A stretch of 64,000 nt of DNA. Origin: Argyresthia goedartella. Its lineage: Eukaryota; Arthropoda; Insecta; Lepidoptera; Argyresthiidae. The translations under genes were made by a program, and so were the position numbers. The number at the start of each line of letters is the position of its first letter. The stretch's first letter is position 1. A model generated the notes under the pieces. That model made no database searches. It saw nothing but the letters and a program-made list of their open reading frames with translations, and had not been told where the DNA came from. Positions 22,101 to 31,237 of this stretch are shown piece after piece. Location: positions 43,982,208 to 44,046,207 of the forward strand of contig OX463806.1 in assembly GCA_949825045.1 (NCBI GenBank), read 5' to 3'.

Positions 22101-25100
22101 TCGGTGGTCCCCTAATTTGGTACTCTGTTGTTAACTGTATTGTATTGCATCGCGTTACATGCAAATATGGTTTGAATACGTATTAACTGGATATGTTACT
22201 AAGGCAATTATTGTAAATAAAATTATAAATTCACTGGAAAAAATACACACGAACATACGCCACAAATTCAATGTCATCCTTTAACTCATTCATCATCAAA
22301 CTAAATTATTTAAAAAAATGTAGTTCTTGTCGTCAACCCTTTACAAATTAATCTGAATTATTTATTAAGTACACCATATTCAGGGGTGTAAAGTAAATAC
22401 TACAAATCATTTATAAAATACTTACTTAAATATTCAATTTCTATTCGATCATTATTTTTCTTTTATATCCAAATTAACAATTTCCGTCATTATTATTTAA
22501 CACACAAAACAACATCTGATAAAATAAATCAAATTAACTCGCATGAAATGTATAATTCATTGAAATGGAATTGGAAAAAATTGGTCACGACTCACTCATG
22601 AAGACTTCACGTGGTGCCTATCATTCCTACTGCGTGGTGCTGCACTCCGGGACAACATCTCCCAGCTGCTCCTCGTCGGAACCGTACATTGTACAGCGTA
22701 GAATTCGTCCTGCGCCCTGCGTCACACATCATCTAGGCTTGCACAGATCACCCTGCACCCGGCAGGAATCCTCTTTATAATTTGGGTTTTTAGGTAATTT
22801 GGTTTTTAATTTGGTCACTGGTTCTGCTTTTGGTTCTAGTTTAATTTTGCGGTCTTCTTAATTTTGTAGATATATAATTTTTATGTAATTTTAATCTTCA
22901 TTTAAATGTCCATTATTTTATCTATTTAAGTAGTTCCTGATATATTGAATCTATTAATAGTTTATTTATATGTATAAAGGTATAATTTTCTTACTGTAGT
23001 TATTTAGGTATAATTTTAGCACTTTTTGTCCTTTTCACATTTTATTTCACATTTAGTCCAACATTTCATTTCACTTTACACGAAATATGCCATTCGGCGC
23101 AGCACTACCTTTTAGGGCAGGCTGGCCTGGCAAGGTCGCCATGTAGGGATGGGCCTATGGGATGTAGTGAGAGACGTGTTTGTTGGTTCAAAGACGGGCG
23201 TTTATTCAACTAAGGATGGACACAGACATTGGTTATTAAAGAGAAGTATCGGCTAAAGGTGGTGACACACTAAACTTGGTATAGCATTAAATATCTGTAT
23301 CGACATCAGTAATATTTACGCTTGAGTAGAGCTATATGTGCTATTTATTGGAAACGCTAACTTATTGTGATACCTGGTGTTAATGTTAAGTTTACTAAAT
23401 TTGTTGGTGAAAATGTCCATATTTTGTTTGAAAAATATATAAACTTCATAAATATATATTCCTATGAGTGTTAAAAGATTTAATTTTGTAAAAAGGGGTG
23501 TGCATGATTCGATAGGGCTCTTGCCACACAAAGCTTGGATACAACACTCGATTTTGCGTGACAGGGGGCTATCCCTTCGCTGCAGTTTTTGAAAAATGAA
23601 ATTTTCCTCAAGAGGCTTGCCATCTCACTTAGAACTTTCGTTTGCATAGTGTATAAGATAAATTACTCTTTCATTGGTAATAATCGATCGTCTGCACCAC
23701 GATACAACTATACAGGTATTGCAGTCCAGTCTAGTCAAAACCACACTACGTCATAATGCAGTTGCCACTTACAACTGTCGATACGGTTTACGATGCGCAT
23801 TTGGTGCGCACACTGCAATCGTTGTATACTCCCTGGTTTAAATTGTAAGCACGCAAATAGCCCGCATTCTCCCGCAACCATTTATAAACCGGCGAAAGCG
23901 CTCTTACGTCATCCATCTGTCAACTGTCATATGTCATGTCACCCTCCAATAGAAATTATTTATCCTCTACTTTATAGTACTCTACCAACTCCCGCGCTAC
24001 GTCAAAATAAAATTAAAGCTAGATATTCCAAGAATAATTCTCAATTTAATTGAGATATACACACACACACTGCACTTCCCTTTTTCGTGAGCGCTGTGCG
24101 CGCGCTATTATGACGTCGCTCATGAGGCCACAACGTTCACTCTGGTGAATTGTATGCTCATTATGAACCCATCTATAGCGCGCTCACAACGCAAATAGCG
24201 CTCGTAAGCGCATTGTAAACCGCACCGTGTAAGTGGCAACTGGATTATGACGCTGTGTGGATTTGACAGGAAGGGACCGCTGTACCTATATACTTGTATC
24301 ATGGTTAGCACCAGCGGGACAGGCGAGCATCTTCAGAAAAAGTCCAGGCGCCAGGTCGTTCAACCGTGCTCTCGCAGATTTCGGCATCAATACAATAATT
24401 TATCTCTCAACTTCTAAATCCCAGGAGTGACCCGTTACCTGTTGATCCTCTTCATGATGATGGGCCGCACCACATCTAGCCAGTCCTGGTCGGCGGCCAG
24501 CGGGCCCAGGTCGATCGGCCCCTCACGCAGCCCGTCCAGCTCGTACAGGCGCCCGTCGATCGGCATGTAACCCACGAAGTGGTACACTTCGTCGTCCTGG
24601 GATTGGGATTCAAAGTGAAAGTGAAAGACAATATCTTTATTACTGTAGATATTTACAACCATAAAAGGTTATGTGTACAATTTTCTGCTTTAAGCTTACA
24701 GTGAAGTTGTTGTTCACAGTAACATTAATATATTTTGAACTTCTAACTTAAGAACATGTATCTTAAGGATTGTAGGTGCTCCGATTTATATAAGGTAATG
24801 TAAAAACCAACAACAATAACTGTATAACTACGCAACGTTCAATAAGTCTCACAAAGAGATATATTGAATACTACGCACCTCCGAATCTATGGACCCAAAT
24901 CAGCAGTTTATATCGCAGATAATCAGACTGCCAAAGCCAAGAAAGTACTCATGCGCAGATTTATAGGAATCTCACTGATTCCCATTGACTCGGAAGCAGA
25001 CTTAAAGAAACTCCCCGAAGAAAAATGACTTGCCGTCGCTACTGTGAATCTATATATTCTTTGTCTATCTAAATTATCACAGCCACTTGCATATGTGCTA

Positions 25101-28100
25101 CACTGCTTCACTGTCTCTCTCTTATAACATTCACCTCACCACAGAACACACATATTACACAAAGATACTTCACTGATACCTCACTGACACCTCTACATCG
25201 CCTTATAACTCAAAAACAACTCTATTGCTTATCGATAACTAGTAAAAACCAAATCGATCTGAAAACTAGATGCAGACTGTCCCTCCCTATACTATATACT
25301 AACTTACACCAACGCCCTATTATTTTTGACTTTGTTTAAGCTATTTTCCCATGAATAACAAACCTTTAATTGACTGTTACACATTGCACCTCAGTTTTTA
25401 GTCCAGAACACTGCATTACCTTCCTGGGTGATGTTTCGAGTAATCTTGCAGAACCCAAAATACACGGAGCATTAAAAGAAATTTTGGCACATTCCTTGTG
25501 CTATTTACATAGACTAAAATTTAAACTGGACCTTATATCACAATATATACGACAATCCATAGTTCATTGCATAGAAACTGCAAAAATTGTTCCGCGCAAC
25601 GCGCTATGAAGTGATTCCAGTTTATTGCTCGTGAGTCGTATAAATGACTAGAGCCACATGTCGCCAATTGAACATTCAACCGGCCGACGGATGACGTCAT
25701 CGCCATAGCTGGTGGGCAGTGGGTGCGAGGCGGTGTTAATGGCGCAATAAAGAAGAGGCAGATGCAACCAGAGGCGTACACCCAGCAGTTGCTAAATGTG
25801 GCCTGATTAATGATAACAATACTTTGAATCCCTCGCATTTTAATCCCCTCGCATAGCTCAGGATTCGCCTCGCTTAGCTCGGGATTCAACTAAAAAATCC
25901 TTCGCTCCGCTCTGGATTCAAAAAAGTAACTTGGGATGGTAACATTGACGGTGCCTACTTACTTTAATGAATTTTGTGCCCTATATTACCTTTGCTAATC
26001 TGCGCGTCTCAATGAGGTGCAGTAGATAAATAGATTAATACCACTGTAAAGACAATTCTTACCAATGTACCGATGTACAGTTCGCGACATACTACTACTT
26101 TACTGTAGCCTTTGCGAGAAAGAGAGGTCACATCTCGCTCGCTCTCGGGCTGTATAATACCTTAGAAGCGGAGTTTGGATCGAACTCGAACAGCGTCTGT
26201 CTCGTCATAGAGTTGTGAGCGGCTCGTATGGTCTGCGAGTTGCTGAGCGTCAGGCCCCGCATCCTCGGGTCGAACGACATACTGAACTCCTTCAGCTCGG
26301 TGAGGTGCGGACCGAGTTCGACATCAGGATGGATGCAGTTCAGCAGTATGCTGACAACTGCTTGAGTCGCGCATGCGTTGTTTATCACCTGTTGAATATA
26401 GAACAAGGCAATACGTTCAAAAACTAAAACGCGACTGATACAACATCGCGCTCTAAAGAGTATGAAACTTGAGCAGATTTTAACATTAAAATCGCAAAGC
26501 ATGCTGTAGTTATAGTTTATTATTTTATGAACCAGTTAGGGTTGTGTTAATCCAAATTTGCAACTTGTGCTCGCTGTGCTCCCTCCACGCGAAAAACTGC
26601 GAAATTTCGTACTTTTTCCCTTTTAGCTCTAAAAGTCTTTAACCGTGAGTTATTATACAACCAAACTTAGTTTTCTAGAAAGTTGGTTAATTTACTGCAG
26701 CTCTTTAGGTCTAAGCCCTATAGGGATAAAGCTATGGCCCTTCAAAGATGGTTTATTTTTCCCGAAAGATGTCAATTTCAAGTTTTATTCCCGCTCGGAT
26801 TAAAGCAAAATGGCTTGTCCAATGACAAAAGTAATTAAAAACCGGTGTAGAATATTTAATTAGCTTTCATTAGAGCACAAAACTAATTCTGCAAGACCAA
26901 AGACTTATAGTTCGCCCACACTCTGGAACTAACAAAAAGAGGGTAAAATGGATTATTGATGAATTGCGACAGAACCACTCGTTGTAAAAAGACGACTTCT
27001 CAGGCTGTAATCCTCACTATTGAAATCTTCATGAAAATGAAATTTGACACTGCTAAAAAAGTACAGAAATAGTCCTAAATAGTCCACAAAGAAAGATAAA
27101 CAGTCCACAGGACATGCTTAATTTCACAAATAGTCTTTCAACGATTCCACAATTATTATGACATCTTGGTGAGGATTACAGCTTAAACATTTGATTTCAT
27201 CAAATATCTCTTACGACTTTCAGTTTGAAATTTTGGCCCCACAAATTGTCCAGAAATAGTCTACCGAAACAATAATAATTTCGATCTGGTCTTATTTTGA
27301 AGAAGTATATTAAAAATACAATGTTAGATTTCCCATACATTTCAATACAAGTATAGTCGTGTACAAGATCAAATTAGGGTAAACCCTAATAAAACGGTTT
27401 AAATCGGTTGTGCTCCTTGGTCTGGTGGTTTCATGCTCGCTTCTCACGCAGGAGTTGCGTGTACGAATCCGGTGCTGACCATAATACCAATGGTATAAGT
27501 AATTTAACCAAAGTACATTTTACAGACGTTCTGACGGGAAATGAGTTATATTATGTTATGATGAGAGACAAAACCCTGTGAATACTTATTTGAATGCACA
27601 GTACCGTTTTTCGACAAAACAAAATTCATTATTTTCAAAGTTAATTATTTTCAACAATCCCAACTACAACTCAGAAATTATTGGCCTTCAAAAGATCATT
27701 TTCGGTTTGCGTAGCAGAGTCAACAAACAAAACCATTCACTACGGTGCTGAACTCCAGGTTCACTTGCGGGCGTACGCCGCTCGCGGAGCCATGTGGCCC
27801 AACTCGGACAGAAGACGGCGTAAAGCATAAGCCGTAAGGTACGTTTGATCTTCGCCGCGTTCGCAACAGAACGCGGCCTGAGTTATCTTATGTTATGTTG
27901 ACAAGAGGTCCCACGTACCGCGGCGGTGCGATCAAAGGCGGCGGTGACAAAATTAATAAACTATACTTACACTAGACTTTTACTTATACTAGAAGTACTG
28001 GTTTCACAAATGAACATATGTACTATGCACCTACTGGTCAATATCGTAACTCACCTTTTTTGGCTTTGCTGTAGTCGGGTATAAACAAACAAACTTAGTG

Positions 28101-29450
28101 TTCCAGAAAGAAGAAGAATAAATGGAATAAAGTTGCATGATCTTACTATCTAGCTTTGAATGTAAGTTTTCGTCGTCATTTATCATACTGGGCTGCTTTT
28201 TAGGGTGATTTTAGGGTCTACTCAAACTCCGCTCAGTGGGAGTTCACCGTCGTAACCTCTGTCTGTTCAATATCTGAGAGGAAAGTGGTTAGTGTAGATA
28301 CCTGCTTGGCAAAGTAGATTTTTTGCAGGCGGTCGTCAGCGACTATGGGGCCTGCGGGCTCCTCATCTTGCACCCACTTGAACAGGAATATCAATCCGTG
28401 AACCGGCCTGAAACGATCAATCATTCTCATACAATTTCATGATGAATATATGGTATCTTTGGTTTAGCAAGAAAAGGCAAAATATAGTGTGGGTGGAATA
28501 AGAGTAGAGAAGCCATTGGCCAACAGAGGGAAACAGGCTACAGGAAAAAAAATGATGAAAAGTTAATCATTTACAAACAATACCTTGATGAAAAATTGCC
28601 ACAAAGATAGTGTTTTTGAATTATTTAGTAGTTATCTACTACTAGAATGTAGGAAGCCTTGTTATAACTGCTGCCTAACTGGTGGACTTATTTCTTATTT
28701 GGCTTGTTGTTGCCTACCTTAAATTCTCGAAAATGCCATCATCTATTGTCCATAGCTCTTCAACCTGAACACCTTTTACACCTGAAAAAAAAATATGACC
28801 GGTTTAGCCTAGCAGGTAGCCTGCCTACAAAGCTGACGTCAAAACAAAGGTCCAGGATTCGAATCCCGGTAAGGGCAAATATTTGTGTGATGAGCATGAA
28901 TATTTGTTTCTTAGTCTTTGTTGTTTTCTATGTATTTACATAAGTATTTATCTCTATTAAATTTATCGTCTTCTAGTATCCATAACACAAGCCTCCTTGA
29001 GCTTACTATGGGCCTAGTAAACAATGGATCTATTCATTGTCCTTTTATTACAAGCCGTTAAATAATGTAAGCCAAAAATGTACAATGGCTAAAATGAAAA
29101 CTGAAGTCGCCAGTATGTAATGTCATTTAGATACCATTGACTCTAATGTCACTGTCAAAGGGGCAGCTATATGTTTGTATGCACCACAAAGGTAACTTGG
29201 CGCCCGCAAGGAATGCATTTAACCTTCCTCTCTCACTCACTCTCACCCTAAATGCGTAAGTAGGACAGTGACAGATGCTATGACATCATCAGAGTGAGTT
29301 GCCAAGTTTACTTTGGCGTGCAGCATTGCTACAGCTCCATTCTTCTTATCAAATGAACCAAACAGACAAATGATTACCAAATGTTTTGATGAGCTGGGTA
29401 AAGACACCCGGGTCACTCTCAATAAGACACCAGTCGCCAGCAGAACCCAT
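13149..29450 (-). CDS. UCHL5: Ubiquitin C-terminal hydrolase L5 (UCH37), complete, 7 exons
   Basis: On the - strand, exons 29450-29378, 28781-28718, 28407-28302, 26388-26161, 24596-24439, 15606-15427 and 13302-13149 (TAA) join in perfect phase to 320 codons, close to the usual 320-330. The ATG at 29450 opens a DWCLIESDPGVFTQLI start typical of the family. The catalytic set is complete: oxyanion Gln81, Cys87 in NNACATQ, His163 in DEVYHFVGY and Asp178 in RLYELDGL. The ULD/KEKE-like tail (RRHNYIPFIIELLK, then a Lys/Glu/Ala-rich end) is where UCHL5 binds proteasomal Rpn13 or INO80. It is a cytosolic/nuclear deubiquitinase that trims ubiquitin chains at the proteasome. All junctions are GT/AG. The 8.8-kb intron between exons 5 and 6 holds most of the mobile DNA. 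A promoter was not defined. Confidence 0.95.
13303..13970. other. UCHL5 last intron, unassigned part
   Basis: Non-coding intron sequence with an open frame near 13526-13789 that has no family motif. Words around 13370-13520 ('ctaaagctagaaggctgaaa') look repeat-like but were not assigned. Confidence 0.35.
13975..14115. mobile_element. Short MITE, copy A
   Basis: Shares its layout and much of its sequence with 29185-29322. The common parts are a 'ggca(c/a)ccgc.agg' start, a CT-rich 'cctctctc.ctc.ctctc' run, a 'gcgt.agtagga.agtga' middle, 'gctatgac(g/a)tcatcagag' and an inverted 'ccaagtta' end. The ends are short inverted repeats (acttggc/gccaagt in copy B). It lies in the last UCHL5 intron. 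Confidence 0.65.
14116..14690. other. UCHL5 last intron, AT-rich spacer
   Basis: AT-rich sequence before the minisatellite; no gene or repeat family recognised. Confidence 0.4.
14660..15426. repeat. 56-bp minisatellite beside UCHL5 exon 6 donor, about 12 copies
   Basis: 'gtgcgagtgtggggtcgctc' or a one-base variant starts at 14693, 14755, 14809, 14865 and then every 56 bp to 15313. The early units are 62 and 54 bp. Near-identical units contain 'tgtggtcacccgtacctacc'. A diverged unit at about 15380-15436 runs into exon 6. Its 'ggtcacctggcc' is the complement of the true donor (ccag|gtgacc). The array therefore appears to have grown from the exon 6 donor region, and each unit keeps a GTGACC on the gene's strand. 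Confidence 0.93.
15607..16379. other. Start of the long UCHL5 intron, nothing recognised
   Basis: AT-rich intron with a near-duplicate of 'tttataaaggactttagg' (15849 and 15901) and a repeat-like 'ctaccccttatgggaaaaggcgtgacg' near 16021, echoing the SINE body at 18090. No gene. Confidence 0.4.
16380..17842 (-). pseudogene. piggyBac-type transposase relic
   Basis: Read on the - strand. An acidic N-terminal region (EEESEDEDF, DDPSSDD) and an RG/RT-rich segment lead to the DDE_Tnp_1_7 core. In order this shows EEYLDDELYNLI, a YPQLRMDW/AMSRDHYIQLRN block, NDEMIIPFTG, a YMDRYFTTF block (near 16800), KGRGSHDVLVRED (near 16660), VTKWFDNKPEF (near 16600), REYNANMGVVDLTDRL (near 16460) and IRTKKW (near 16400). 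The aspartates that usually form the catalytic triad can be seen. There is an in-frame TAA at 17290-17288 (after EECKT), a stop near 16725 and a frameshift near 16570. The C-terminus is missing after 16380. It is dead and nested in the long UCHL5 intron. No terminal inverted repeats were identified. Confidence 0.85.
17838..18130 (+). mobile_element. tRNA-derived SINE, second family, copy 1
   Basis: The head 'gtctagtgggtttcatgctggcttctcacgcaggag' with a box-B-like 'ggtttgaatcctg' matches 27421-27475 (ggtctggtggtttcatgctcgcttctcacgcaggag). The body ends in 'ggtttattatgtt'. It abuts the piggyBac relic exactly and supplies the ATG of that relic's apparent ORF, which is therefore not the native start. 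Confidence 0.6.
18131..19025. other. UCHL5 intron, nothing recognised
   Basis: AT-rich with a GC-richer patch at 18370-18670 ('ggacgtccggccgtagtcggac'). It may include the far end of the piggyBac element, but terminal repeats were not identified. Confidence 0.35.
19026..19761. mobile_element. Foldback element with about 240-bp inverted arms
   Basis: The left arm from 'atgtgactgatacataatgg' (19026) through 'cacatatcataagctctctt' and 'tgtttaccttgttcagtagt' is repeated inverted from about 19535 to 19761, ending 'ccattatgtatcagtcacat'. Small differences show ageing. The centre, about 260 bp, has no ORF. It lies immediately left of the LTR element that starts at 19787. Confidence 0.85.
19787..19919 (-). 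repeat. 3' LTR of the non-autonomous element
   Basis: 133-bp LTR, no difference seen from 23142-23274. On the - strand it runs from TTTAGTGTGTCACC to CATCCCTACA and contains GAATAAACGCCC, a likely poly(A) signal. Confidence 0.88.
23126..23141 (-). other. Primer-binding site of the non-autonomous element
   Basis: On the - strand, TGGCGACCTTGCCAGG directly follows the CA end of the LTR. TGG is the complement of a tRNA CCA end, and TGGCGACC is the start of PBS sequences known to use tRNA-Arg. Confidence 0.75.
23142..23274 (-). repeat. 5' LTR of the non-autonomous element
   Basis: Copy of the 133-bp LTR, with the primer-binding site adjoining it on the interior side (23141 downward on the - strand). 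Confidence 0.88.
23275..23694. other. UCHL5 intron between two elements
   Basis: AT-rich spacer with no recognised element; the open frame near 23316-23531 on the - strand shows no motif. Confidence 0.4.
23695..24306. mobile_element. Foldback MITE, about 610 bp
   Basis: The left arm (gatacaactatacaggta, gtcaaaaccacac, gcagttgccactta, cggttta) reappears inverted at the right (taaaccg, taagtggcaactg, gtgtggatttgac, tacctatatacttgtatc). The arms are about 110-120 bp and diverged. Short frames inside have no motifs. It lies in the long UCHL5 intron about 130 bp from exon 5. Confidence 0.75.
24602..24690 (-). mobile_element. LINE 3' end abutting UCHL5 exon 5 acceptor
   Basis: On the - strand, 'tgtaaatatctacagtaataaag', followed by a (CTTTCA)n-like tail, matches the 3' end of the relic at 31190-31237 (same words, followed by (TTTGAG)n). 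The tail runs straight into 'aatcccaatcccag', the exon 5 acceptor. It is in sense orientation to UCHL5 and brings an AATAAA about 45 bp upstream of the exon. Confidence 0.65.
24691..26160. other. UCHL5 intron 4
   Basis: The part nearest exon 5 may be more LINE 3' UTR. From 25840 to 25915 there are tandem-like words 'cctcgcatagctcaggattcg', 'cctcgcttagctcgggattc' and 'ccttcgctccgctctggattc', an approximately 21-bp degenerate repeat. No gene was seen. Confidence 0.4.
26389..27412. other. UCHL5 intron 3, nothing recognised
   Basis: AT-rich intron. Two related segments (near 26990-27010 and 27170-27185) share 'tcaggctgtaatcctcac' and the complementary 'gtgaggattacagct', so a further foldback element of about 200 bp is possible but not resolved. 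Confidence 0.35.
27413..27560 (+). mobile_element. tRNA-derived SINE, second family, copy 2
   Basis: The head 'ggtttcatgctcgcttctca' with 'cgcaggag' matches the head at 17850, followed by a box-B-like 'gtacgaatccg' and a tail with 'ttatattatgttatg'. It lies in UCHL5 intron 3. Confidence 0.55.
27561..28301. other. UCHL5 intron 3, GC-rich repeat-like patch
   Basis: 27765-27955 is GC-rich against AT-rich flanks. It contains a perfect hairpin, gccgcgttc-gcaaca-gaacgcggc (27854-27877), and GC words such as 'ccgcggcggtgcgatc'. It is probably an inserted element of unknown type. Confidence 0.4.
28795..29065 (+). mobile_element. tRNA-derived SINE, copy 2 of the family at base 38
   Basis: A box-A-like 'ttagcctagcaggtag' and box B 'ggattcgaatcccgg' are followed by 'gggcaaatatttgt' and a T-rich body ending with 'gtatccataacaca' and 'gagcttactatggg'. 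The body matches the copy at 38-265. It lies in UCHL5 intron 1, antisense to the gene. Confidence 0.65.
29185..29322. mobile_element. Short MITE, copy B
   Basis: Same family as 13975-14115. 'aacttggcgcccgcaagg' opens and 'gagttgccaagttta' closes it as inverted ends, with 'gctatgacatcatcagag' inside. It lies in UCHL5 intron 1, close to exon 1. Confidence 0.65.
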
Positions 29451-30507
29451 TTTGTTTATACTGATTCTGAAACGAAGTTGAATAATATTCAGAAAATGAC
29501 AATAAATTTTATCAATAAATTTAATTAATTAATATTTTAAATGTTAAATTTTTTGTTTTAAAAAATTGTGATTTTTAACAATAATTGATTTATATTTCAA
29601 TCATTTATAATTACCTACTGTTTAACTAATCTAACAAAACTTATTCTAGGCATACTTTGACTTTGATTTGGTTTTTGACCTGACCAAGTGATAGAAAATT
29701 TCAAGCAAGGCGTTTCCGATATCATTAAAAAAAAATACACAGGATTTTTTGTGTGTGCACTGTTTTAGAAACATGCTTTGGCTATTGCCATTATTATATA
29801 TTATATCTTTTGAGATATCACTTACAGTTACTTACGTAACAGTATCTCATAAAATATTGAAATTAGGACCTGCCAACCAAGTTGAGGGAGTAATATTCAA
29901 CCTTTTTTTTTTTCTTCACGTTGGTGGCTTATTTTGAAAGAAACATTTATCGATAAAGATCCACCAACCAAACTAAAAATGTCATGTAACATAATGTCCA
30001 GAAGTGTCAAGTTTAATAAAAAAATACTTTTGACACTGCCTGTCTTTCCCATCAAATTTCTCCCATACTATAGGACAATTTTATACATAACCTGTTTTGT
30101 TGGTAAATTGATAGGAAACACAGGCAGTGGCAAAAGTATTATCTAGCATCTTGGTTGGAGCCTGATTCAGGCAACTTCCAACCTAGATGCCAGATAATAA
30201 CATATTAGACTTGTTCTGTGTCATAAAGACTATTAATCAACAACAAAATATCAAAGAATAGCCATAATTTGATATGTCAGAAATAAAAATCTGTTGAGTA
30301 GTAAGAAAATTTTATTTAATATAAAAATATTTGAATTGAATTTGATTTTGAAACACAAATAAGAAATTTATTTCTCGCATCCAAGAACATATAAAAAGAG
30401 ATATTACTCAAGACTTGGCACAAAGTGCATTACTCTTAAGAATTCCCCCTCAGCTAACACTTGTAGGCTCCCCTAAGGACTATCCAGTCCTGTTATTGAC
30501 AGAGGCT
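29451..30507. other. UCHL5 upstream region with hairpins
   Basis: Should contain the UCHL5 promoter, but no TATA or initiator stands out. Two inverted repeats lie here. One pairs 'aatacttttgacactgcctgt' (30026) with 'acaggcagtggcaaaagtatt' (30118). The other pairs 'gcatcttggttggagcc' (30149) with 'ggcaacttccaacctagatgc' (30173). A MITE is likely. Confidence 0.45.
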
Positions 30508-31237
30508 AGTATATTTTAGTTACTTTCATAGTGTGATGTCCTATGGTATCTTGTTGTGGGGGAAAGCAGCGGATATTCAAACTATTTTTATTTTACAGAA
30601 AAGAGCTATTCGAGCAATTTATAATTTAAAAGGAACAGACTCCTTAAGAGAGCTTTTTAAAGAAATTGACATACTAACAGTAGCTAGTCAATTTATTTTC
30701 GAAAATATAATGTATGTATGCAAGAACCTTACAACATTTTCCAAACTTAGCGATAGCTGTAATGTTTACCTAAGAAATAATCACAGACTATGTGCGCCCC
30801 GTTTTAGACTCGCGAAGGTTAGCAATTCTTTCAAGGGTCAGTGCATTCTCTACTACAATAAGATACCTCTGGAAATTTTTAAATTGCCATTTGAGCAATT
30901 TAAAAAGCAGGTTAAAGCGACTTTGTCGAAAAAGGGATATTACAATGTTCAAGATTACTTAAATGACAGGACTGTATGGGGTTAATCTGGCTCAACACAG
31001 ACCTTGCTGTTAATAATTTTGTAATTATTTATTCCAGCTTAATAAATAAAAATAAATCATAATTGTATTAGTTAAGCACAACCTATTTTTAAAAGAGATC
31101 TAAAAATCAATCTGTGGGAGTTTCTACGCCCTTCTTCTCCCACAGTGGTCCAATGTAGAGAAGGGGCAAAAAATGATGTTTGCTAAGTATATGTAAATAT
31201 CTACAGTAATAAAGTACTTTTGAGTTTGAGTTTGAGT
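30508..31237 (+). pseudogene. LINE ORF2 C-terminus and 3' UTR relic (CR1/Jockey group)
   Basis: A 150-codon frame (to 30985) starts with MSYGILLWG and LQKRAIRAIYNL, the conserved block after the RT domain. It continues through PRFRLAKVSNSFKGQ and ends normally at TAA. An AT-rich 3' UTR follows, ending in 'aatatctacagtaataaag' and a (TTTGAG)n tail at about 31220-31237. The endonuclease and RT core are missing (5' truncation). The same family is present at 33200-33588. Confidence 0.75.

Larger units (their letters stand above)
19787..23274 (-). mobile_element. Non-autonomous LTR retroelement (LARD/TRIM-like), complete
   Basis: The direct repeats 19787-19919 and 23142-23274 (133 bp) look identical, and CTTG flanks both outer ends (19783-19786, 23275-23278) as a 4-bp target duplication. 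Read on the - strand, the 5' LTR ends in CCCTACA and is followed at once by a primer-binding site, tggcgaccttgccagg, of the tRNA-Arg-like TGGCGACC type. A purine tract, ggtggaagg, abuts the 3' LTR. AATAAA occurs within the LTR. The 3.2-kb interior has no gag, pol or long ORF. Composition is extremely skewed: by hand count 20701-21000 has about 10 G and 65 C on the + strand. The element must use proteins supplied by another element, and identical LTRs imply a recent insertion. Confidence 0.88.

Noticed and set aside
19930..22560. APOBEC-style hypermutation of the LTR element
   Set aside because: Insects lack APOBEC3, the LTRs are unaffected, and the depleted base on the element's sense strand is C, not G. 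The skew itself is reported.
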